Shown here in pieces: positions 7,281 to 14,568 of a stretch of 14,568 nucleotides of DNA; the stretch's first letter is position 1; each line of letters starts with the position of its first letter. The notes beneath the pieces were generated by a model. That model was given only the letters and a program-made list of their open reading frames with translations. It had not been told where the DNA came from and made no database searches. Position numbers and translations under genes: made by a program. The DNA is from Micavibrio sp. (GTDB taxonomy: Bacteria > Pseudomonadota > Alphaproteobacteria > Micavibrionales > Micavibrionaceae): positions 1 to 14,568 of the forward strand of contig JAMONE010000066.1 in assembly GCA_027066695.1 (NCBI GenBank), in the 5' to 3' direction.

Positions 7281-7790
7281 TTAATCACCAGCTTTACCAC
7301 TAACATTCTCACCCCACATTTCCACAAGAGCCTTCTGTCTTTTTCTTATAGCCTCCATACGAAGCATTCCCTTTTGATACAGATATGAGGAAACAATGCC
7401 AGTTACCACCCAATCAATCATATAACCAAACGCCGCCGCTGTATACATAACAAGTATCGCTTGTTCACCCGATATAATATCAAGGCTAGTTTCGAAATCA
7501 TTCCCTGAGGACCATAGCTTAAAAACAAAAGGCACACACCCCGCCAAGTTCATTGCCGATACAGTAGAGGCTCTCGCTCCAATCCCCCTAGAGTTAACAA
7601 GGAATGCAACAAGGCTTGGCAACATTCCAACAAAAAGCAGCATTGATGTCGGCAAAAAAGTTAACCCAAGCAATATAAAAGCAATCATGAACAAGCGCCC
7701 TTTAATGCCAAAACCTGCTTTTTTAGATTTTGAATCTTTAGACTTTTTATCCTTTTTCTTACCTTCTTCTTTGTCTTTTTTCTTTGCCAT
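7281..7790 (-). CDS. small polytopic membrane protein with Lys-rich N-terminus
   Basis: I do not recognise a family. The 169-residue protein begins with an extreme basic tail: 14 lysines in the first 30 residues, mixed with Asp, Glu and Ser. Hydrophobic segments follow at about 33-65 (probably two short helices broken by P47 and P58), 76-92 and 111-135, then a basic helix (KGMLRMEAIRKRQKALVEMW). By the positive-inside rule the Lys tail should be cytoplasmic. The start at ATG 7788-7790 is 15 bp after the pseudokinase stop codon, so the two genes are almost certainly co-transcribed, ending at the terminator at 7183-7212. The context suggests a membrane partner of the tail-anchored pseudokinase; this is inference. 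The real-gene call is supported by the coherent membrane pattern and tight spacing. Confidence 0.8.
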   Translation of the reverse strand: MAKKKDKEEGKKKDKKSKDSKSKKAGFGIKGRLFMIAFILLGLTFLPTSMLLFVGMLPSLVAFLVNSRGIGARASTVSAMNLAGCVPFVFKLWSSGNDFETSLDIISGEQAILVMYTAAAFGYMIDWVVTGIVSSYLYQKGMLRMEAIRKRQKALVEMWGENVSGKAGD

Positions 7791-7805
7791 ATAACATACC
7801 CATTA

Positions 7806-9824
7806 TTAAAAAATTCTATTTCCTGAAATAAACGCAAGAACAACAATTACAGTTATAACCGTCGATGCCAGCCATGATACAATAGCCGCCGCGTCATGGC
7901 CGTTAACAATGCCATAAGTCTTTTTATTCGACAACTTTCTATTATAATCATTATATTCATTAACCAGCATTTTATACTCAGCCGAAGCTATCCGAAACGC
8001 CCCCTTATCCCGCGCAAGAGCGGTTTCATCATCAAGCAGCAAAGACATACCCGTTAAATTCCCCGCTGCGGCTGCTTTTTCAACGCCTTCCTTAATAACT
8101 TGTTGCATCTTCCTGTTATTAAACGCCTTGTAAACTCCTGATAAAGAGCTCAAAAACACACCTGCCATAGCTGGAACACTCGTAATACCTGATTTTTTTT
8201 GCATAGTCGCCATAAAGCGTAAATTACCAGCAATCTGACTATCCTTATCAGAAGAGCTTAAATCATGAATAATATCATCCATAAAACTAGCATTTAAAAC
8301 AGAGAAAAACGCTACTAAATGCTGGTCTAGCATCAATGAAACCTGCCCGCCCTGCTTGCACATAGCCTCAAAAGTCAATACCACAGATTTAGCACCATTA
8401 ACAAAATAACCATCAAGTTTAGGACTTAAACATGGCGCGTCTTTACACAATAGATAAATACATTTTTCAATACCATAACCAATTTTTTGCCTGCGCAAAG
8501 ACGCTCTACATACATCATAAAGCTTTAAATATGACATCATTTCATTTTGCGCAAGAGCCGCCCCGCCAAGCGCTTGATCCGGTAAATTAAGGTTAAGAAT
8601 CTCCTTATAACACTCCAAATCACGTTTTTCAAAAATGGTCTCGACCATCATCGCGCCAAGCCCATCATAAGTAAAACAACGCCCCTTATATCGAATAGGA
8701 AGAACTGGATTAAGAGCCATAGCAATTTGCGTAACAAGATATTCTCTATCACCACTAAAGTTAGCTACCCGTTCCATAGCTTTTTCATAGCGTTCTGTGA
8801 TCGCACCATCATCTATGGATGTACTAATCCACCTACTCAACGATCCATCTTCAACAATTTGCGCCACTTCAATAGGGTTGGTATGAAGATCTATCGCCAA
8901 AAACTCTGCATATAAATATTTTTGACCTGAGAATATAAGTGGCCGATTTGCCTTTTTTTTCTTTGTTAGAGACGCAGGAATTAAGCGCGTACCATCAAGC
9001 CACGAAAACAACTCCTCAAGCCCCCATCTTTGCGCTTCATCATCATGCAAAACCCCCCTAAGCAGCTCCAGAAAAGATGCAGGGAAACGCTCATTACCTA
9101 CTAAAGTAGCATAGCTTCCTATTTCTATTTTTCTGCGCACAACATCTTCATCGCTTAGCCCCGCAAAGGGATCGGCCTTACGTAAAAAAACAACCAAACT
9201 AACACCAAACGCATATATATCACCGCTAAGACTAGCCACGCCACGCCCCATCGGCGTTGCAAGAGCCCTAGATGGTGGAAAAAACAAAGCATCTTGCGTC
9301 GATCCAGGCTGTGCAGATAAGCCATCACCCAAAATAATTGCATCACTATTACCAGAAGCCGAATAATAAATATTTGATGGGCAAATAGAGCCATGAAAGA
9401 AATTATTATCACTCATCTCCTTAAACATACGCACCATAGGGGAAATAAAATACTCGACAATGTCAGGATGACGCCAATGAATATCAGAAAATTTACCCCT
9501 TTCTACCAGACACTCACCAATAGATCCTGAATACATAAACACGTATTTTTGCTTATTATCAAGAGGCCAACGCACAATGCCAGAACCGACAAGGCGCATA
9601 AAGGACACCTCATCCAACTTACCATAAATACCAACAGCAGACCATCTGGGGATATTTTCTGCCCCCGCAACAATAGCAATTAATTTATTCGCTTTGTTAG
9701 CTATGTCATATGCTTGATAAGCAAGAGAACGCCCATTATCGAATTGTGGCAATCGCATTTTTGGATTTATATAAACGCTCTTTCCAAATTTTATATGCGT
9801 AGGATCTACATTAGCATTAGCCAT
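7806..9824 (-). CDS. tail-anchored protein kinase-like protein, probable pseudokinase
   Basis: The 672-residue protein has an N-terminal Ser/Thr-kinase-like domain, about residues 30-285, and one C-terminal membrane helix (about 647-667, IVSWLASTVITVIVVLAFIS). The kinase fold is indicated by HGSICPSN (144-151) in the catalytic-loop position, GDGLS (166-170) in the DFG position, and the clear subdomain IX pattern GDIYAFGVSLVVFLRKADPF (201-220). A late Arg (R266, in QRWGLEELFSWL) matches subdomain XI. Key residues look lost: the catalytic Asp of HRD is Ser146, the following Lys is Cys148, the metal-binding Asp of DFG appears to be Gly, and no Lys is seen in the expected beta-3 strand (LIAIVAG). 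No Gly-rich loop is evident. The middle (290-645) is helical and unrecognised. ATG 9822-9824 follows AGAAGG. It heads a unit with the small membrane protein. Substrate binding or scaffolding is more likely than phosphotransfer. Confidence 0.85.
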   Translation of the reverse strand: MANANVDPTHIKFGKSVYINPKMRLPQFDNGRSLAYQAYDIANKANKLIAIVAGAENIPRWSAVGIYGKLDEVSFMRLVGSGIVRWPLDNKQKYVFMYSGSIGECLVERGKFSDIHWRHPDIVEYFISPMVRMFKEMSDNNFFHGSICPSNIYYSASGNSDAIILGDGLSAQPGSTQDALFFPPSRALATPMGRGVASLSGDIYAFGVSLVVFLRKADPFAGLSDEDVVRRKIEIGSYATLVGNERFPASFLELLRGVLHDDEAQRWGLEELFSWLDGTRLIPASLTKKKKANRPLIFSGQKYLYAEFLAIDLHTNPIEVAQIVEDGSLSRWISTSIDDGAITERYEKAMERVANFSGDREYLVTQIAMALNPVLPIRYKGRCFTYDGLGAMMVETIFEKRDLECYKEILNLNLPDQALGGAALAQNEMMSYLKLYDVCRASLRRQKIGYGIEKCIYLLCKDAPCLSPKLDGYFVNGAKSVVLTFEAMCKQGGQVSLMLDQHLVAFFSVLNASFMDDIIHDLSSSDKDSQIAGNLRFMATMQKKSGITSVPAMAGVFLSSLSGVYKAFNNRKMQQVIKEGVEKAAAAGNLTGMSLLLDDETALARDKGAFRIASAEYKMLVNEYNDYNRKLSNKKTYGIVNGHDAAAIVSWLASTVITVIVVLAFISGNRIF

Positions 9825-9895
9825 TAAGCAACCTTCTGTTACATTCAGAATAATTCTAAAGGCTCTCGCCCAAAAAGTAAATGATACTACAAACT

Positions 9896-9923
9896 ATAGT
9901 AATTTAAATTACCATATTATCAA
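9896..9923 (-). promoter_or_regulatory. promoter candidate for the pseudokinase unit, overlapping a 14-bp palindrome
   Basis: On the minus strand TTGATA (9918-9923) and TACTAT (9896-9901) are separated by 16 bp, a reasonable sigma-70-like pair. The spacer and -10 overlap a perfect palindrome, GTAATTTAAATTAC (9899-9912), which could be an operator. It is about 70 bp upstream of the pseudokinase ATG and downstream of the hairpin after purA. Confidence 0.4.
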
Positions 9924-9925
9924 TC

Positions 9926-9944
9926 AAGCGGTAAATAACCGCTT
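9926..9944 (-). terminator. hairpin after purA, possible terminator
   Basis: A perfect 7-bp stem AAGCGGT / ACCGCTT encloses a 5-nt loop, 22 bp after the purA stop codon. On the minus strand it is followed by GATTGAT rather than a T-run, so it is a weak intrinsic terminator at best; it may protect a 3' end instead. Confidence 0.45.
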
Positions 9945-9966
9945 TGTAGAAAAAGCAGTAAAATCT

Positions 9967-11259
9967 CTAATCCACAAAAGGGTCGCGCATCAAAATAGTA
10001 TCGTCACGCTCTGGGCTGGTGGAGAGCATACTTACGGGCGCACCGATTAGCTCTTCAATATGACGAACATATTTCACCGCAGCCGCTGGCAGCTCGCCCC
10101 ATGTGCGCGCGCCATATGTTGTCTCGCTCCACCCCGACATTGTCTCGTAAATCGGCTCAACTGCGGCTTGATCAATTTGAGATGATGGGTAGTAATCTAT
10201 TTCCTCACCATTCAGACGATAGCCAACGCAGATTTTAAGCTCCTCCATACCATCGAGAACATCAAGTTTTGTCAGGGCTATACCAGAAATGCCGTTAATC
10301 TTAACCGCTTGGCGAACCATAACCGCATCAAACCAACCACAGCGACGCTTGCGCCCTGTAACAGTTCCGAACTCTTTACCTTTTTCGCCCAAAAACTGGC
10401 CGATTTCATTATCTTGCTCGGTTGGGAAAGGCCCTGTTCCTACGCGCGTAGTATAAGCTTTAGTGATACCCAATACATATTTAATAGCATCAGGGCCAAC
10501 GCCCGTTCCAATAGAAGCCTGCGCCGCAACTGTATTTGACGAAGTAACAAACGGATATGTGCCATGATCGATATCAAGCATAGTGCCTTGCGCACCCTCG
10601 AACAAAATTTTCTTACGCTCTGTACGCGCTTGGTCAAGCTCTCTCCACACAACGCCAGCATATTGCAATAAATCACTGGAAAGCTCCATCAATTTATCAT
10701 AGGTATCGCAAGCCTTTAAAGTATCCGCGCCCATCCCTTCCAGCATTATATTATGGTGATACATCATCTTTGTGATTTTATCTTTAAGCAGCTCAGGATG
10801 ACGAAGATCACATACGCGTACGCCGCGACGCGATACTTTATCCTCATAAGCAGGACCAATACCGCGCTTGGTCGTGCCGATTTTACCGTCACCACGCATA
10901 GATTCAAGAGCTTGATCAAGGGCTTGATGCACAGGAAGAATGAGATTAGCATTTTCTGCAATAACAAAATTATCAGGTGTAATTTTAACGCCCTGCTCTT
11001 TAATCATCGATATTTCTTTAAGCAAAGCCCATGGACTAACCACAACGCCATTACCAATCATAGAGACTTTATCCTCACGCACAACGCCCGAAGGAAGCAA
11101 ATTCAGCTTGTATTCCTTACCGTCAATAACCAGAGTATGCCCCGCATTATGCCCACCTTGAAAGCGCACAACTACATCCGCGCGTGATGAAAGCCAATCA
11201 ACGATTTTACCTTTGCCTTCATCACCCCATTGTGACCCGATAACAACTACATTACTCAT
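9967..11259 (-). CDS. purA: adenylosuccinate synthetase
   Basis: Cytoplasmic enzyme of AMP synthesis: IMP + Asp + GTP gives adenylosuccinate, GDP and phosphate. The 430-residue length is normal. The GDEGKGK motif carries D13 and GGHNAGH ends at H41, both at the same positions as in the E. coli enzyme. Other family motifs are [14 protein letters not shown] (IMP binding), [41 protein letters not shown] and [10 protein letters not shown]; the last is in the guanine-recognition region. No key residue is missing. The start ATG (11257-11259) overlaps the hisZ stop as ATGA, so translation is coupled to hisZ. The hisZ-purA order is common in Alphaproteobacteria. The stop is TAG. Confidence 0.98.
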   Translation of the reverse strand: MSNVVVIGSQWGDEGKGKIVDWLSSRADVVVRFQGGHNAGHTLVIDGKEYKLNLLPSGVVREDKVSMIGNGVVVSPWALLKEISMIKEQGVKITPDNFVIAENANLILPVHQALDQALESMRGDGKIGTTKRGIGPAYEDKVSRRGVRVCDLRHPELLKDKITKMMYHHNIMLEGMGADTLKACDTYDKLMELSSDLLQYAGVVWRELDQARTERKKILFEGAQGTMLDIDHGTYPFVTSSNTVAAQASIGTGVGPDAIKYVLGITKAYTTRVGTGPFPTEQDNEIGQFLGEKGKEFGTVTGRKRRCGWFDAVMVRQAVKINGISGIALTKLDVLDGMEELKICVGYRLNGEEIDYYPSSQIDQAAVEPIYETMSGWSETTYGARTWGELPAAAVKYVRHIEELIGAPVSMLSTSPERDDTILMRDPFVD

Positions 11260-12407
11260 AATAATTCCTCACTTTTAAATTCTTTAATTTTTCCATCTTC
11301 ATAGATGTGACTGCAATTTTTAGGCTGCGCCCCATCGCCCACTCCGCGTACAACAACCCAGCCTTTATCTTGTAAATCCAAGACAAGACTCCAAGGCTCT
11401 TTGCTTCTAACAAAAACCCTGTCCTTTTCCAAGGGGGGAGTTGATAAACGCGCAACCATATCCATATAAATCGTAAAACCACGCGCCATTTCATTGATTT
11501 CATTTTGACCGAAATGCACATCATAACGCCCGCCGCGCCCAAGCTCACCACTCAAGCCCTGAGCAAACAAAGTAAAGCCGATAGTGTTATGATATTCAAA
11601 GCCCACCTGCTCTATCAAATCAATGCTAAGCGATACATCGTTAATTTCCAGCTCTGCCATAGCTTTTTCAACGCCTGCGCAAACATCTTTCAAATTATCA
11701 AAGCTCGCACGTAGTTCCTTATCAAGGTTAATTTTATCTATCGCAGCAATAGCCGTATCAGCCGCTCCCGAAGCATCCATTGCCTGTGCAATTATTTCAG
11801 AGCTATCCCCGCCGACTGCCAGCAAAGCATTCATATCACGGCTTTTCACGGCTTTTAATATATCACCATCATTAGTAAGATGAGAGATAAATCTTGGAAT
11901 CGTTAAATCCAGCGTAATGTCTTTAACCCCCAAAGATTTCAACCCTAAAATAGCCAAAACGCATATTTCAATATCGCTTTCACAAACATCCACACTGCCA
12001 ATCAGCTCACATCCAACTTGCGTAAATTGACGCTCAGTGCGCATTTGCGATCCTTTTGTGCGAAGCACATCATTCGCATAAGTCAGGCGCAACGGACGCG
12101 GTTCATTTTCAAGGCGCGATGAAACAATGCGCGAGACTTGCGCCGTACAATCAGATCGAACCCCAAGCATACGGCTAGAAACTGGATCCATAAGACGGAA
12201 AGTATCATGCGCCAAATGCTCACCCAAACCAGCGGCAAGAAGACTGTCCTCAAACTCCAGTAATGGTGGCTTTATGCGCAAATAACCAAAAGATGTAAAT
12301 TTATCCATCAAGATTTGAATAGCCCTCGCCTCACCTTCCGCAAATGGCGGTAAAAGGTCAGCAAAACCATTCGGCAACAACGCCAGAGAATTATCTTTTT
12401 GTGTCAT
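11256..12407 (-). CDS. hisZ: ATP phosphoribosyltransferase regulatory subunit HisZ
   Basis: A histidyl-tRNA-synthetase paralogue that binds and regulates short-form HisG, the first enzyme of histidine synthesis. From ATG 12405-12407 the protein is 383 residues, the usual HisZ length. The class II aminoacyl-tRNA synthetase core is visible: [12 protein letters not shown] at the N-terminus, then a motif-2-like region ([20 protein letters not shown], then [13 protein letters not shown]) and the motif-3-like [20 protein letters not shown]. The C-terminus lacks the HisRS anticodon-binding domain and ends in a short HisZ-type tail ([13 protein letters not shown], then SHIYEDGK). The frame is open upstream to TTG 12441-12443, but the ATG fits the family start better; neither has a strong ribosome site. 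No hisG is in view. Confidence 0.92.
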   Translation of the reverse strand: MTQKDNSLALLPNGFADLLPPFAEGEARAIQILMDKFTSFGYLRIKPPLLEFEDSLLAAGLGEHLAHDTFRLMDPVSSRMLGVRSDCTAQVSRIVSSRLENEPRPLRLTYANDVLRTKGSQMRTERQFTQVGCELIGSVDVCESDIEICVLAILGLKSLGVKDITLDLTIPRFISHLTNDGDILKAVKSRDMNALLAVGGDSSEIIAQAMDASGAADTAIAAIDKINLDKELRASFDNLKDVCAGVEKAMAELEINDVSLSIDLIEQVGFEYHNTIGFTLFAQGLSGELGRGGRYDVHFGQNEINEMARGFTIYMDMVARLSTPPLEKDRVFVRSKEPWSLVLDLQDKGWVVVRGVGDGAQPKNCSHIYEDGKIKEFKSEELL

Positions 12408-12545
12408 GCTCGTAGGTATAATATCTATACTCCGCCATTGCAAGGAACATCAGAGCTATACGCTCAGTTTTTTCAGCGTAAGTTTAACATATGCGAAAAT
12501 ATCATCTACAGTATCTGCAAGCAATAAATCAATGGGAGTAGCTCT

Positions 12546-13022
12546 ATGCAAAATTTTACTTTTAATATTAGGAATATTTTTCGCAAATTATCTTTTTCTG
12601 AAGAACACCGCCCCTACTCAACATACAGCCCTGAGACAGCTAATTCACTCGAAAATTTTGTGAAGGCATGTACTCCACATGCCACAGATCCAAATCAACC
12701 ATTCATCCAAGTGCTTAAACAAGAGCAATCAGATCTTAGCCATTACAAACAACTTACAACAGCTTTAAGAAAAAAGAGCCCTAACACAGCCGAACTAAAG
12801 ATTATATCAAATGGCTATAATACCATTACAACAAAAACATCTCCCTCTCATAACATAGCATTGTTCATGGATGGAATAATCCCTGAAAATGAAGCTGATA
12901 GAATACCGTTAGAAGAAGGAAAGGTGGAAATTTACCCTATAATGAAAGCACTAAGTTTATCTGCAGATGCCGTATTAAAAACATTAGATAACCAGCCTAG
13001 GTCAGAAACTCTCTCCTTGTAA
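12546..13022 (+). CDS. orphan hypothetical protein
   Basis: The only convincing plus-strand gene. The 158-residue product is not recognised. It has a basic N-terminus (NIRNIFRKL), no signal peptide or membrane helix, many Ser, Thr, Asn and Gln residues, and a C-terminal part (IPLEEGKVEIYPIMKALSLS) that looks folded and helical. Two features support it as real: a strong ribosome site, GGGAG at 12534-12538, 7 nt before the ATG, and no opposing gene in its span. Its base use looks more AT-rich than purA or hisZ. Together with hicAB it lies between hisZ and glmM, so it may be part of an acquired segment. It converges with hicB, with a structured spacer between them. Confidence 0.65.
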   Translation: MQNFTFNIRNIFRKLSFSEEHRPYSTYSPETANSLENFVKACTPHATDPNQPFIQVLKQEQSDLSHYKQLTTALRKKSPNTAELKIISNGYNTITTKTSPSHNIALFMDGIIPENEADRIPLEEGKVEIYPIMKALSLSADAVLKTLDNQPRSETLSL

Positions 13023-13074
13023 ATTCACGTCTACGATCAAGCCTTTTGATTTGACTAAAACAGCGGAAGCCTAG

Positions 13075-13102
13075 AAGCAGCAATGCTAACACATTACTGC
13101 TT
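13075..13102. other. hairpin in the orphan gene/hicB convergent spacer
   Basis: AAGCAGCAATG (13075-13085) pairs with CATTACTGCTT (13092-13102) around CTAACA. The single imperfection is C-A on plus-strand RNA but a G-U pair on minus-strand RNA. A TTTT run at 13101-13104 also makes it a weak terminator candidate for the plus-strand gene ending at 13022. Confidence 0.5.
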
Positions 13103-13107
13103 TTGCA

Positions 13108-13149
13108 GATACCCGCACTTTAAGCACGCTTTCGCGTACGGCGGGTAAT
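13108..13149 (-). repeat. structured palindromic element after hicB
   Basis: An outer stem pairs GATACCCGC (13108-13116) with GCGGGTAATC (13141-13150) with one bulged base. An inner hairpin pairs GCACGC (13124-13129) with GCGTAC (13134-13139). On minus-strand RNA its loop is GAAA, a GNRA tetraloop, and the one imperfect pair becomes G-U, so it folds best as minus-strand RNA. It lies about 30 bp after the hicB stop and could be the 3' end of the hicAB message or a dispersed intergenic repeat; only one copy is in view. Confidence 0.5.
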
Positions 13150-13177
13150 CCCTTATGAAGACATAAACTAATATAAT

Positions 13178-13504
13178 TCATGTAAGTTTTGCAGAAACAT
13201 AACGGTTTAGACTAACTCCCTGTTCAGCAGCCTGAATAGCAAGGTTTTTATGCTGCTCTGGTGGAATGCGCACCTGAAATTTTCCACTATAAGCCTTACT
13301 GGAAAGCGGCTCTGGAATAGCTTCATCATTCTCCTCCATATCTTCCACGACCTCTTTCACCAATTCCATTACCCCTAACAGAGCCTTTACTTGATCTTCC
13401 TCAAGATAAGAAAGACTTGGAAACTCCGCACACAAAGCAATATGCTCCCCGTCTTCTTCAGACCATGTAACTCGATACGTATAATGTTTATCATAGTCAG
13501 TCAT
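13178..13504 (-). CDS. hicB: HicB-family antitoxin
   Basis: Antitoxin of a HicAB type II toxin-antitoxin pair; it should bind and neutralise HicA and repress the operon. The 108-residue protein has the HicB N-terminal fold (YTYRVTWSEEDGEHIALCAE, then FPSL, and a helix ending EAIPEP). A C-terminal ribbon-helix-helix DNA-binding domain follows (KFQVRIPPEQHKNLAIQAAE, then QGVSLNRYVSAKL, about residues 73-107). This is the long, RHH-carrying HicB type. The start ATG overlaps the hicA stop as ATGA (13501-13504), giving coupled translation. A palindrome upstream of hicA is the likely binding site. Confidence 0.92.
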   Translation of the reverse strand: MTDYDKHYTYRVTWSEEDGEHIALCAEFPSLSYLEEDQVKALLGVMELVKEVVEDMEENDEAIPEPLSSKAYSGKFQVRIPPEQHKNLAIQAAEQGVSLNRYVSAKLT

Positions 13505-13746
13505 TTATCTTTCTCCTCCAATTTCTTAATTGCCGCCAATACTTGCTTTACTTGGTAGGCTTTGGCCTTACCACCCTTACCCTTTTGTATATTAACGCGT
13601 GGATCGCCTGGCCATGGCATTTTATAAACATAGTGACTAGTGCCCTTATTGCGTGGAGTTCCAAAACAATGAATACATACCCTTACAAGGGTAGAAAACT
13701 TCACATTTTTTGGGCTATCGCCCATATCTTTTATGATTTTTTCCAT
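13501..13746 (-). CDS. hicA: HicA-family mRNA interferase toxin
   Basis: Toxin of the HicAB pair; HicA proteins bind double-stranded-RNA-like folds and cleave mRNA. The 81-residue protein has the family core: NKGTSHYVYKMPWPGDPRVN, in which the His of GTSH is the expected catalytic residue. It is followed by a Lys-rich stretch and the closing helix AYQVKQVLAAIKKLEEKDK. It is slightly longer than minimal HicA (about 60 residues) because of its N-terminal part. ATG 13744-13746 is chosen with GGG about 7 nt upstream, in place of GTG 13753-13755. It is the first gene of the pair and is transcribed from the operator region at 13765-13783. Confidence 0.9.
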   Translation of the reverse strand: MEKIIKDMGDSPKNVKFSTLVRVCIHCFGTPRNKGTSHYVYKMPWPGDPRVNIQKGKGGKAKAYQVKQVLAAIKKLEEKDK

Positions 13747-13764
13747 ACTACCCACATTACCACT

Positions 13765-13783
13765 ATAGTATCAATAATGATAC
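13765..13783 (-). promoter_or_regulatory. hicAB operator/promoter candidate
   Basis: A perfect inverted repeat GTATCA-ATAA-TGATAC lies at 13768-13783, about 20 bp before the hicA ATG, and overlaps a -10-like TACTAT (minus strand, 13765-13770). An 8-bp palindrome ACTATAGT (13762-13769) abuts it. The position and two-fold symmetry fit a site for the ribbon-helix-helix domain of HicB. No good -35 was found. Confidence 0.5.
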
Positions 13784-13812
13784 CACACAAATAACAGCTT
13801 TACAAAGAAATT

Positions 13813-14568
13813 CTAACCAGCCTTAGCAATAACATCACATAAATCATTCACAACCGCGTTGACCAGCGCACTATCATCGCCCTCTGCCATTACGCGGATA
13901 AGGGGTTGTGTCCCTGAGGGGCGCACTAGCACTCTGCCCGCATTACCTAAGCGCAGTTTTGCCGCATCAATTGCATTACGAACCGTATCGTTATCTAATG
14001 GGTTATCACCAGAAAAAGTGATGTTTTTAAGCAATTGCGGGCAAGATTTAAATACATTCAACGCCTCACTAGCTGGTATATTCCTATGCTTAATCATGTT
14101 CAACACCTGAAGAGCAGCAAGCAAACCATCACCTGTCGTTGCATTATCAAGCAAGACCAAATGCCCTGATTGCTCCCCCCCGAGGTTAAAGCCGTGCTTT
14201 CTCATATGCTCAACCACATGCTTATCACCAACATCGGTGCGTATAAACTCAATCCCATTATCTTGCATCAAACGCTCAAGCCCGAGATTAGACATCACAG
14301 TAGCAACCAGCCCACAGCCGCTAAGCGTTCCTTGCTCCTTCATCCATAAAGCCAACGCGCCCATAATTTGGTCGCCGTCAATTTTATTGCCTTTTTCATC
14401 CACCATAATCAAGCGATCAGCATCACCATCAAGCGCAATACCAACGTCAGCGCCGTTATCCACTACCGCTTCTTGCAAATGCCCCGTAGCCGTCGCGCCG
14501 TAGCCATCATTAATATTCTTACCATCAGGAGAATCGCCGATAGCAATAACATCCACCTCCAGCTCCCA
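13813..14568 (-). CDS. glmM: phosphoglucosamine mutase, C-terminal part (runs off the window)
   Basis: Converts glucosamine-6-phosphate to glucosamine-1-phosphate for UDP-GlcNAc, and so for peptidoglycan and LPS synthesis. About 251 residues are visible; the frame stays open to the last base, so the N-terminal 200 or so residues with the active-site Ser lie outside. Visible motifs are IGDSPDGKNINDGYGATA, the Mg-binding loop DGDADR (14413-14430), TDVGDKHVVEHM, the sugar-binding GGEQSGH, TTGDGLLAALQ, and the C-terminal phosphate-binding loop RPSGTQPLIRVMAEGD. The loop usually reads SGTEP; here Glu is Gln (codon CAA, 13906-13908). TadTGDG and GEQSGH favour GlmM over other hexose mutases. The stop is TAG. 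It is followed by hicAB on the same strand, 67 bp away. Confidence 0.95.
   Translation of the reverse strand, partial: WELEVDVIAIGDSPDGKNINDGYGATATGHLQEAVVDNGADVGIALDGDADRLIMVDEKGNKIDGDQIMGALALWMKEQGTLSGCGLVATVMSNLGLERLMQDNGIEFIRTDVGDKHVVEHMRKHGFNLGGEQSGHLVLLDNATTGDGLLAALQVLNMIKHRNIPASEALNVFKSCPQLLKNITFSGDNPLDNDTVRNAIDAAKLRLGNAGRVLVRPSGTQPLIRVMAEGDDSALVNAVVNDLCDVIAKAG

Noticed and set aside
7806..9824. Active Ser/Thr protein kinase
   Set aside because: The catalytic Asp, its Lys, the DFG Asp and the beta-3 Lys are all apparently replaced.
10753..11187. Plus-strand open frame of 144 codons opposite purA
   Set aside because: Lies wholly antisense to a clear purA, with no domain and an unlikely composition; a shadow of the purA reading frame.
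11256..12407. Histidyl-tRNA synthetase (hisS) instead of hisZ
   Set aside because: The length is about 383 residues, the C-terminal anticodon-binding domain is absent, and the purA neighbour is typical for hisZ.

Overview
The window looks like a fairly AT-rich alphaproteobacterial chromosome segment. The evidence is the Caulobacter-type Tad/Flp pilus gene order (flp, cpaA, cpaB, cpaC, cpaD), the hisZ-purA pair, a full-consensus CtrA-type site in front of the pilin gene, and a glmM end. The genus cannot be fixed from the sequence alone; Micavibrio- or Rhodospirillales-like bacteria are only a guess. Every convincing gene except one is on the minus strand, so transcription runs right to left.

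Right end (14568 to about 12400): the 3' part of glmM (peptidoglycan and LPS precursor synthesis), then a hicAB toxin-antitoxin pair with a palindromic operator candidate, a gene-free stretch with two RNA-like hairpin structures (13073-13149), and one plus-strand orphan gene (12546-13022). The hicAB-orphan stretch looks like an accessory insertion between housekeeping genes. Next come hisZ and purA, coupled by an ATGA overlap and ending near a hairpin.

Middle (9824 to 7281): a two-gene unit with no recognised counterpart. The first gene encodes a 672-residue, tail-anchored protein whose N-terminal third has a protein-kinase fold signature with the catalytic residues apparently lost (a pseudokinase). 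The second encodes a small polytopic membrane protein with a very lysine-rich cytoplasmic N-terminus. A terminator at 7183-7212 separates the unit from the Tad genes that follow in the same direction. This is the best candidate for something undescribed, perhaps a membrane scaffold or regulator linked to the pilus; that link rests on position only.

Left half (7122 to 1): the Tad locus. Two TadE-type pseudopilins and a TadG-type VWA protein come first. A 288-bp gap follows, holding a palindromic repeat and the flp promoter with a CtrA box over its -35 region. Then come the Flp pilin, a strong hairpin terminator, and cpaA (prepilin peptidase), cpaB (secretin-associated periplasmic protein), cpaC (outer-membrane secretin) and cpaD (lipoprotein). 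The ATPases and inner-membrane platform (cpaE, cpaF, tadB, tadC) are not in view and probably lie just left of the window. Together these genes would make, process and secrete a Flp-type adhesive pilus. The terminator after flp probably lets the major pilin be made in excess over the machinery.

No rRNA, tRNA, CRISPR array or insertion sequence was seen. No gene-free stretch exceeds 300 bp.
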